Below the pieces are notes generated by a model. The model made no database searches, was not told the DNA's origin, and worked only from the letters and a program-made list of their open reading frames with translations. A program made the translations under genes and the position numbers. Below are positions 7,726 through 13,550 of a DNA stretch of 15,123 bases, in pieces (the stretch's first letter is position 1; each line of letters begins with the position of its first letter). Source of the stretch: an uncultured Coriobacteriales bacterium (GTDB lineage Bacteria > Actinomycetota > Coriobacteriia > Coriobacteriales > UMGS124); NCBI GenBank assembly GCA_902464015.1, contig CABQHM010000071.1, forward strand, positions 1 through 15,123, given 5' to 3'.

Positions 7726-7920
7726 CATGCGTCGGCTGCGTGTGCAGGGATTGCTTTCAAACCGTTGGGCCGATAGAAGGCGGGCCGGCCTGCCGCAGGC
7801 CATACTGAAGTCGACGCTCTTCAAGGGGCCGACCATGACCGGAAAGAAGAACCATGGTTTCGTCTATGGCATGATAGGCCTAATCTGGAAGCAGACGGCA
7901 GATTTTGGTTTTCCGCCTTT

Positions 7921-8313
7921 CTAGTGGGTAGCACAGTTTGGGGAGGTCTGGGCTGAGAAGTCCAGGCCCCCAAGCCTGAGGAAGATTGCCGTCCTGAAGT
8001 ACTCGATGTTCCTGGAGCCCCTGGCCGCCCTCTTCATCGACTGGATGACGGAGTTGGGGCCCTCGAGGATCGCGTTCGTGGCGCGCGACGAGAATCAGTT
8101 GAGCACGCCCTCCCTCTCCTCGCGCACGGTGCGCGCGACCCCCTTCGTCTCGGGGACGTTGGAGTGCATGGCCCGGCCGGCCACGCGGTCGAGCCCCGCC
8201 CCGGCCGTCTCCCGGTCCGGGCAGGAGCATACCCGCTTTGGTGGAGAATGCGGGCAAACGAAAGGAGCGGGCATGGGCATCTTCGGTTCTATTGGCAAGG
8301 GGCTGGCGGCCAT
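7921..8313 (-). pseudogene. C-terminal remnant of an ISL3-family transposase
   Basis: In one minus-strand frame the sequence reads SNVPETKGVARTVREEREGV, then a TGA at 8095-8097, then SSRATNAILEGPNSVIQSMK, ARGSRN and EYFRTAIFLRLGGLDFSAQT, with the natural stop at 7921-7923. The TNAILEG-NS-IQ block followed by ARG-RN is the conserved C-terminal end of ISL3 DDE transposases, and the Glu of LEG is the expected third catalytic residue. Only this last portion is preserved: the rest of the transposase, including the other acidic residues, is missing upstream and the remaining frame carries the nonsense codon. Recognisable similarity fades beyond about 8230. No terminal repeats were identified. Confidence 0.72.
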
Positions 8314-8838
8314 CGTCGGCGAGGCGCTGCAAGACAGTTAAGAGGGCGGAGTGGAGAAGCACAGACGAGTCGCGGGCAATCCGCTCGCCATTCCCCTGAG
8401 CGCCACCGAGAAATCTAACCTTGACCACGGCAACGCAGAGAAGAAGAAAGCCTTGGCCTCCGCGGGTGTCGATGTCTCGGGGCTGAAGAGAAAGTCGTTT
8501 CCGAGGCTATTGCTCTTCTCAACGAACTGTGCGGGCAGAGGCTCTCCTCCCGAGACAAGCCCTCGAGCGCCAAGACAGACTGGACGACCCTCACGAAGAC
8601 CGGCAAGGTGCCGAAGAAGGTTGCCGAGTGCCACGTGATCTTCGATTGGAGAAGCGGCGATAGCACTATATGCCACCTCTGGTATGGGGGCGATCTCGAA
8701 CCCTATGCGGCGGACGTTTACGTGTGGAAGGGCAACAAGCGCCACGACTACACCGTCAGGACAGCAGAGGGCTCCATGACAGTTCAGCACGAAGCCCTGT
8801 ACGATGCCGGCAAGGACTACAAGAAGGTCCTCTACTGA
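8273..8838 (+). pseudogene. Broken gene for a hypothetical protein of about 188 aa (or 22-aa peptide plus remnant)
   Basis: An excellent ribosome binding site (AAAGGAG, six bases before ATG 8273) opens a frame encoding MGIFGSIGKGLAAIVGEALQ plus two residues and then TAA (8339-8341). The same frame continues directly with VEKHRRVAGNPLAIPLSATE to VDVSG. At a run of four G (8479-8482) it must shift to the first frame to continue as AEEKVVSEAIALLNELCGQR, KVPKKVAECHVIFDW, YAADVYVWKGNKRHDYTV and ending KDYKKVLY at 8838. One lost G and one TTA-to-TAA change would explain both lesions. The protein family is not recognised; the C-terminal part looks like a small soluble beta-rich domain. Alternatively the 22-aa amphipathic peptide is a gene in its own right and the GTG at 8351 starts a second product, or the lesions are assembly errors. 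Confidence 0.6.
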
Positions 8839-8936
8839 GCTGGTGCGCCTCTCGCTCGGCCTCGTCCGCGTCTTTCTCGCCACATAGCTAAAAGCGCAGG
8901 TAGTTGCCATAGAACAACTCGAACACTGCATAACAC

Positions 8937-9191
8937 ATGGGTGGTGTCTTCTGGTATCACTATCGGCAAGGTCCAGAGGCAAAGCCGGATAGGCAGAAGA
9001 AGATCCATGAGTGCTGTTGGGCTGTGGGAGCCCCCTTGTTCGAGGGATTTGGGTTGAAACACGCCGCGACCCACATCGACGGGGGAGTGACGGTGCGCCA
9101 GTACTTCGAGCCGGACTTCGAGCTCAGGACCCCCGCGCAGTGCGCCGTCTATTCTATATTGGCCCTGCGCCCCGGCGCGGGGGGTCTTTAG
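8937..9191 (+). CDS. Doubtful small ORF, 84 aa, function unknown
   Basis: An 84-aa frame runs from ATG 8937 to TAG, overlapping the 3' end of the convergent ATPase gene by four bases. Its second half (THIDGGVTVRQYFEPDFELR) has a natural amino-acid mix and strong G/C preference at third codon positions, as in real genes of this genome; the first half does not. There is no ribosome binding site ahead of the ATG. It may be the surviving C-terminal part of a larger gene whose 5' half was lost, joined to unrelated sequence. A small GC hairpin CCCCG-GCG-CGGGG with GGTCTTT near its end could serve as a weak terminator. Confidence 0.3.
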   Translation: MGGVFWYHYRQGPEAKPDRQKKIHECCWAVGAPLFEGFGLKHAATHIDGGVTVRQYFEPDFELRTPAQCAVYSILALRPGAGGL

Positions 9192-10408
9192 CCGCGGCTC
9201 CAGGGAAGGGAGTCCGTCGGCGCGCAGGGGTCGGCAAGCCGATGCGCATCGGCGAGCGCGAGGAGCTCGCCTGCCGGCATCTGCTGCGATGCGTCACCGG
9301 AGTACACGACGCAGCGGCGCTCTGGCGGCACGCTCAGGGCTTCGCCGACGCGCGCCAGCCCCGAGAAGAACCTGGGATTGTAGGTCGCCGAGGCCTTGAT
9401 TTCGACGAGCCGGGCAACCCGGCCGCCGTGCTCGACCACCAAGTCTGCCTCGAGGCCGTTCGAGTCCCTCCAGAACGACAGCTGCGGGACCTGCCCGTAG
9501 GACAGCAGGCGCTTCTCGACCTCCTCGACCACCGCGTTCTCGAAGATCCCGCCCCATTGCGGGTGCATCGCCAGAGTCGCCGGGTCGTCTATGCCCAGCA
9601 GCCCGCAGACGAGCCCGGTGTCGCAGAAGTAAATCTTCGGGGTCTTGACGAGTCGCTTCGAAACGTTCGCGGAGTAGGGTTCGAGCAGCCGGACGACCCT
9701 ACTCGCCTGCAGGACCGACAGCCATCCGTCGACGGTCCTGACGTCCACCTGGCAGTCCGCCGCCAGCGAAGCCTTGTTGAGCAGGGATCCGACCCTGGCG
9801 GCGCACAGGGTGACGAAGCGCTCGAACTTGCCGAGCATCGACGCTCCCACCTCCAGGCGCACGTCCCGGTCGAGGTAGGTCCTGATGTAGCTCGGGAAGT
9901 AGTCCCGCGTGGCGACCGAGCGGTCGTAGATGGCGGGGTAGCCGCCGACCTGCACGTAGCTCGCGGCGTCAGGGAACGATACGCCAGCCTGCGTGAGTTC
10001 GTGCAGGGAGAGGGGCAGCAGGGACAGCACGGCGGCCCGACCGGCCAGCGACTGGGAGACGCTCCTCATGAGCAGGTAGTCCTGCGACCCCGAGAGCACG
10101 AAGCGCCCTGCACGCGGATTCGCGTCCACCGCGCCCTGCATGTAGGAGAGCAGCGCGGGGGCCCTCTGGACCTCGTCGATGATCACCTGGTCGCCGCAGA
10201 CGCGCAGGAAGGACACGGGGTCGGCGAGGGCGCGCGCCCGCACGCCCTCGTCCTCGAGGGAGACGTAGCGGTAGTCCGGCAGCATGCGGCGCAGAAGCGT
10301 CGACTTGCCGCTCTGCCGGGGTCCTGACAGGCTCAGCACGGGGAACTTGCCGAGCAGGCGCGCGACGGTGGGCTCGATGTCCCGCGGTATGAAGTCCCTC
10401 TCGTTCAT
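9188..10408 (-). CDS. AAA-type ATPase with C-terminal DUF4143 / nuclease-fold domain
   Basis: The 406-aa product begins at ATG 10408, with GGGGAGAG upstream. An N-terminal ATPase domain shows Walker A GPRQSGKST (residues 29-37), Walker B VIIDEVQRAP (about 75-84) and a sensor-like LSGSQD (105-110), followed by AGRAAVLSLLPLSLHEL, typical of this family. The C-terminal DUF4143 region has an HTH-like stretch (TVDGWLSVLQASRVVRLLEP) and a restriction-endonuclease-like core with WRDSNGLEADLVVE and LVEIKAS, giving the D...ExK pattern. Length matches the family. Proteins of this kind are widespread and single-copy in anaerobes; their role is not established, with proposals including DNA repair, defence and toxin-like activity. 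It seems monocistronic, and its 5' region carries four 23-bp tandem repeats that are candidate regulatory sites. It overlaps the end of a doubtful convergent ORF by four bases. Confidence 0.92.
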   Translation of the reverse strand: MNERDFIPRDIEPTVARLLGKFPVLSLSGPRQSGKSTLLRRMLPDYRYVSLEDEGVRARALADPVSFLRVCGDQVIIDEVQRAPALLSYMQGAVDANPRAGRFVLSGSQDYLLMRSVSQSLAGRAAVLSLLPLSLHELTQAGVSFPDAASYVQVGGYPAIYDRSVATRDYFPSYIRTYLDRDVRLEVGASMLGKFERFVTLCAARVGSLLNKASLAADCQVDVRTVDGWLSVLQASRVVRLLEPYSANVSKRLVKTPKIYFCDTGLVCGLLGIDDPATLAMHPQWGGIFENAVVEEVEKRLLSYGQVPQLSFWRDSNGLEADLVVEHGGRVARLVEIKASATYNPRFFSGLARVGEALSVPPERRCVVYSGDASQQMPAGELLALADAHRLADPCAPTDSLPWSRG

Positions 10409-10459
10409 GCAGTGCTCTCCCCTCGGTCGGATGCGGATGCAGGATTGTCCTAGGCAAAA

Positions 10460-10545
10460 ATGCGTGATTATCATAACGACAGATGCGTGATTATCATAAC
10501 GATAGATGCATGATTAACATAACGACAGATGCATGATTAACATAA
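10460..10545. repeat. Four 23-bp tandem repeats upstream of the ATPase gene
   Basis: Units start at 10460, 10483, 10506 and 10529. Units 1 and 2 read ATGCGTGATTATCATAACGA plus three bases; units 3 and 4 carry ATGCATGATTAACATAA, and unit 4 stops after these 17 bases. The pairs differ at two positions (GCG/GCA and TATC/TAAC), suggesting duplication of a two-unit block or paired divergence. The array is AT-rich inside GC-rich DNA, lies about 52 bases ahead of the ATPase start codon and contains -10-like TATGAT hexamers on the minus strand. The regular spacing of roughly two helical turns suits cooperative protein binding. It is not a CRISPR: units are contiguous, without spacers. Confidence 0.9.
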
Positions 10546-10763
10546 ATGAGGACACCGCTGAGCGATAGAGCATGCTCCAGTGCGGCCGCCGGGGCACCCA
10601 GGACGGTCACAGGTGCTTAATCATCAGGGCCACGAGCGTCGCGCGCAGGGTCGTGGCGAGGCGCCTGTGCGAGAAAAGACACGAAGCGCATTCCGACTTT
10701 CTTTCTCCCGCTGGTCCCCGCGGGCCGCAACGCCGCGTCACGGCCGGCGGGAGCCGTACCTTT

Positions 10764-11058
10764 TCAAGGAGTCGCCCACCTTGCGACTGCGCCGTCGAGC
10801 GCCTTGGCGGCGGTAAACCTGCTGAGCCCCATGCGTTCGGCTACCCTTCTCGTCGACAGGCGCTCGCGCCCGTAGGCCGGGCAGACCGCCTTCAGCTCGG
10901 CCCTGGGCAGGCGGGAGACCGTCTTGCGTAGCTCGGCGAGCATAAAGTCGAGCTCCTAGGCGAGCAGCACTCCGAAGTCCCGGTCGCGGGCGACAGGTAA
11001 CGCTCGTGCCGCGCCCCCTGGCAGTAGGTCGGGTAGACGGCCTCGTCGGCCTCAACAA
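10764..11058 (-). pseudogene. Remnant of a gene with a C-terminal helix-turn-helix-like region
   Basis: Minus-strand sequence reads VVEADEAVYPTYCQGARHER in one frame, then after a shift near 11000 ARDRDFGVLLA, an in-frame TAG, ELDFMLAELRKTVSRLPRAE, AVCPAYGRERL and STRRVAERMGLSRFTAAKAL, ending at TGA 10764-10766. The last part resembles a helix-turn-helix as in small regulators or sigma-like proteins, and third-position G/C bias is strong. From ATG 10943 a 59-aa protein could still be made, since AGGAG lies nine bases upstream and overlaps the TAG. I favour a broken gene because sense-like sequence continues across both lesions. The family is not identified; nothing upstream suggests an operon. 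Confidence 0.42.
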
Positions 11059-11610
11059 CCCGTTATGTCCGTGCGGTGTTGATGTTCACTAAGAAGTGGC
11101 CCCCGGCGCAGCGGGAAGGACGATGGAGATGGGGTAGCGGTCGCGCTTCTGTGGCTTTCGGGGCATCCGGCCCCTCCCATGAGAAGCCTTCCGAAGGGGT
11201 GGTTTGGCCACCGTATGTACCCGTATGCTACAAACGCTTCGAAATCGTGCAAGGGCCAACGCGCACGGGTCGTTTGGGGGCGAAGGGCCCTTGGCGGACG
11301 AAGGGGCCCACTTTGGACGAGAAGCCGTTGGGAGAAGGTCGAGCTGAGGCCGGAGTGGGGAGGGACGGGCGCGCGCCTGCGGAGGGGGACAGCCGGGGTC
11401 GCTGGGGCTTTTTGGACTGCAACCCCACCATGGAGATTGTCACCCGTTTCGATGTGCCGCACAAAGGCTGCGCTGCATGACCGGCTCTCGAGCATCGGCG
11501 TGGGCGCTTGCTGCAGTGCATTGCTGGCAGGATATTTACAGCATAAGGGATTGAGCATCCGCAAACTGAGTAAGGTCATAAACACGCCCCGTGCCTCCGG
11601 CGGTTCGAGT

Positions 11611-11626
11611 CGACATGCGCATGTCG
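11611..11626. repeat. Perfect 16-bp palindrome
   Basis: CGACATGCGCATGTCG is fully self-complementary. It lies in gene-poor, GC-poorer DNA. A perfect palindrome of this length can be a binding site for a dimeric regulator or a recombination site, but here no adjacent gene or promoter points to a role. Confidence 0.5.
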
Positions 11627-12011
11627 GCGCCATACCGGAAGGGGAGGGGCTTCTTGTGGAACGAGCGACACTTATTGCGTTGACGTTCGCTTCCCGCCTG
11701 ACAACAGTTGGCTGCACGCAGATTAAAACGCGTTCGACGATGCCGGCCACACAAAAGTGCCCATCGTCAAACAAACGGTTCCTGCATGGGAATTTGTACA
11801 GCGAAGAAGTCAATCAAGCGAAACGGGCGCATGCCCTACAGCCCATACAGCAGGCATTTAAGACTGCGGTTCAGGCGCATTGGGCAGAGGGCACCTTGAA
11901 CGGCGCTTCCGATTATCAAGAGACCTTCGCAAATGCGGAGGAGCCAGTAACCCAGATGCTGTTTTCCAGCGCAGACGATATGCCCCGCACCTGGCGTCCC
12001 AAAGCTAACCG

Positions 12012-12045
12012 AAAAAACGGGGCCCCAGCCTGCCGGTCGCAGGCT
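12012..12045 (-). terminator. Terminator-like hairpin on the minus strand
   Basis: On the minus strand AGCCTGC (12045-12039) pairs with GCAGGCT (12033-12027) across a 5-base loop, followed by GGGGCCCCG and six T (12017-12012). The extra nine bases between stem and T-run make it atypical, although the GGGGCCCC may extend or rearrange the structure. It could be the old terminator of the truncated DUF3800 gene region upstream on the same strand. Confidence 0.35.
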
Positions 12046-12120
12046 CCCGGGATATAAGCTGGACGCCGCCGAGCAAACCAGCGGCACCCGGTACCGCACG
12101 CAAGGAGAGGGCCCCTTGAG

Positions 12121-12315
12121 ATGCAAGGGCACGTCCTGGGGACAGGGCACGCCGGCGTCGTGCCGGCCGGCCGGCACGCCGGGTTCGTCGCCCTGGCCGC
12201 CGTCGACCTTGCCACCGGGGAGACGGGGGCCGCCCGGCTCGCCGGCTGCCCGACCGCCGCGCGGATAGCCGGGCGGGCGGGGCCGTGGGCGACCGGGCCG
12301 GTCCGCTTTGCGTGA
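12121..12315 (+). CDS. Possible small ORF, 64 aa, function unknown
   Basis: A 64-aa frame (MQGHVLGTGHAGVVPAGRHA ... GRAGPWATGPVRFA) shows the coding signature of this genome: counting by eye, third positions are about 92 percent G/C against roughly 62 percent at second positions, and the overlapping minus-strand frame does not show such a pattern. A possible Shine-Dalgarno AAGGAG (12102-12107) lies 13 bases before the ATG, too far to be convincing. No domain is recognised; the product would be Gly/Ala-rich. It may be a fragment of a longer gene disrupted by the rearrangements in this area. Confidence 0.3.
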   Translation: MQGHVLGTGHAGVVPAGRHAGFVALAAVDLATGETGAARLAGCPTAARIAGRAGPWATGPVRFA

Positions 12316-12419
12316 GGGCCGGGCCCGTGCGGTTTCCGGCTTTGCCGCGGTCTCGGGACCCTCGGCCGCGCCTGCGGCATGATCGCCGTCCCGAGCATCC
12401 CGAAGTGCACCGACGACGG

Positions 12420-12818
12420 GGCGCTCGAGGTCGCGTCTTTCGGCGCTGAGGCGGAGGGCCTACGGGGGAGGGCCACTTGCCCATCGCCCCCGAGCCTCTC
12501 GAGCGAGGCGAACTGCCTGGTCGCGTACGCGAAGGTGCGGCACCTCACGGGCGTGTGTCGGAAGAAGACGCGGAACGAGCCGAGCAGCGCCTTGCGCGTC
12601 CCCGGGTCGAGCCCCGAGTACATGTCCTTGCCGTTCATGAGGGGCGACGCGTGGAAGGGTATGTCCGGGAGCCCCTTGGCGCGAAGGGCGCTCTCGTACG
12701 ACTCGATCGGGTCCGCGATGCTCTCGGACCGGTCGTGCATGACGGCGGTGAGCAGGTAGTGGCGGTCGGAGGGGCCGTCGCTTCCCGACTCGTCGACGAA
12801 GACGCCGAGCCCCTGCAT
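12420..12818 (-). pseudogene. Truncated DUF3800-family protein (N-terminal part)
   Basis: From ATG 12818, with AGGAG four bases upstream, the frame encodes GLGVFVDESGSDGPSDRHYL, the hallmark VDESG opening of DUF3800 proteins with the metal-binding-type Asp and Glu, followed by LTAVMHDRSESIADPIESYE, FHASPLMNGKDMYSGLDP and TFAYATRQFASLERLGG. After about residue 115 the translation becomes Arg/Pro/Ala-rich and no longer resembles the family, although the frame stays open by chance to 11916. The central and C-terminal DUF3800 region, including the later acidic residue and the usual YYD-like segment, is not found in any frame. DUF3800 proteins have an RNase-H-like fold and occur near mobile elements and defence genes; their activity is not settled. 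A perfect terminator sits immediately upstream of the ribosome binding site. Confidence 0.62.
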
Positions 12819-12834
12819 TGTTCTCCTGAAAATG

Positions 12835-12861
12835 AAAAAAGCCGGGGAAAACGTCCCCGGC
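12835..12861 (-). terminator. Intrinsic terminator in the leader of the DUF3800 gene
   Basis: Reading the minus strand, GCCGGGG (12861-12855), loop ACGTTTT, CCCCGGC (12847-12841) and six T (12840-12835) form a perfect 7-bp GC stem with a U-tract. It ends 16 bases before the DUF3800 start codon and only a few bases before its AGGAG. A -10-like TATAAA lies just upstream at 12899-12894, so the hairpin would fall within the gene's own short leader. Confidence 0.85.
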
Positions 12862-13550
12862 ACTTGGAAGCCTTCCTATGGAGGAAAACCAACTTTATAC
12901 CATGGGTCGAGCGGAAACTCGAGGGCGCTCGAATCGATTTTCCCGCTTGACGATACGGCGCGAACCCAATCGCGTGGGGGTCTCCCGCCCCTGGCCCTGG
13001 AAGGGCCGCGACAGCCGACCGGAGTGCCTCTCGCCATGATCCTCGGCCGTGCCGAGGGGCGCGCGGCCTGCCCATTACACACACCAGGCGTTGAGCCACT
13101 TCTCGCCGGAGCGGCCGACCCCGAGCCCGGGAACCTCGGCGATCTTGACAGAAAGGGGCCAAAGAGGCGCCGACGGCCTCATCGGACGGTTTTCCCAGGG
13201 GCGCCGAGTTCGACGCCGTGCCCGAGGAGGAGGCGTGCGGGTCCGGGACCTCGTCAACGGCGGGCCCCGCGGGACGCCGGGGTGGAGGATTCCCGCCGAG
13301 ACGCTTTCGGGCGCGCACGCATCCCAACCCCCGGGGCAATGGTCGCCCAACTCCGCCCAGGTAGCCCTCGGCGCCTGAAGGCGGGCGGCGAAGTGGGTCA
13401 GTAGGCGCAGGGCACCCCGCATCGCCTGCAAGAGATGCACTCGTCGCAACATGGCCGGCCCGCCGCATGCGGTATCGCGCGCGGCGGGCCGGCTCTCTTC
13501 GATTGTTGCGCTGGAGCGCCGGGCGCCTGGGTACCGGCTACGACGGTGCG
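12862..13550. other. Intergenic debris between the DUF3800 fragment and flavoprotein 3
   Basis: Apart from the possible TATAAA (minus, 12894-12899), no gene can be supported. Short protein-like minus-strand runs in different frames, such as VDEVPDPHASSSGTASNSAP (about 13190-13250) and KIAEVPGLGVGRSGEKWLNA ending at TAA 13075-13077, suggest remains of a frameshifted gene, possibly the C-terminus of a mobile-element protein, but I cannot name the family. Confidence 0.4.
13454..13493. terminator. Perfect 13-bp inverted repeat 3' of flavoprotein 3
   Basis: GCCGGCCCGCCGC (13454-13466) and GCGGCGGGCCGGC (13481-13493) are perfectly complementary around a 14-base loop. The structure lies 57 bases beyond the stop codon of the minus-strand flavoprotein gene, where a terminator is expected. 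On the minus strand no U-tract follows (CATGTTGCG); on the plus strand the weakly T-rich TCTCTTCG follows. It may act as a factor-assisted terminator or as a 3' stabilising hairpin. Confidence 0.5.

Larger units (their letters stand above)
11059..12057. other. Gene-poor, locally GC-poorer stretch without supported genes
   Basis: Long frames exist on both strands (plus 11179-12057; minus 11052-11813), but neither has a ribosome binding site, a recognisable domain, or the third-position G/C bias of genuine genes here. The segment from about 11480 to 12000 is visibly less GC-rich than its surroundings, suggesting foreign or decayed DNA. In the plus frame a short run near 11830-11970 (QPIQQAFKTAVQAHWAEGTL) looks more protein-like and could be a gene fragment, but I cannot assign it. 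Confidence 0.45.

Noticed and set aside
7835..7924. Short plus-strand ORF starting MTGKKNHGFVYGMIGLIW
   Set aside because: No ribosome binding site, 29 residues only, and it ends in the flank of the ISL3 remnant; no support as a gene.
9011..10327. 438-residue plus-strand frame opposite the ATPase
   Set aside because: The minus-strand product has clear Walker A, Walker B and DUF4143 features; the plus frame is its shadow.
10460..10545. CRISPR array
   Set aside because: The repeats are directly adjacent with no spacers and no cas genes nearby.
11601..11626. tRNA T-arm-like GGTTCGAGTC, possible tRNA or attachment site
   Set aside because: The flanking bases do not form a T-stem and no acceptor or anticodon arms can be drawn.
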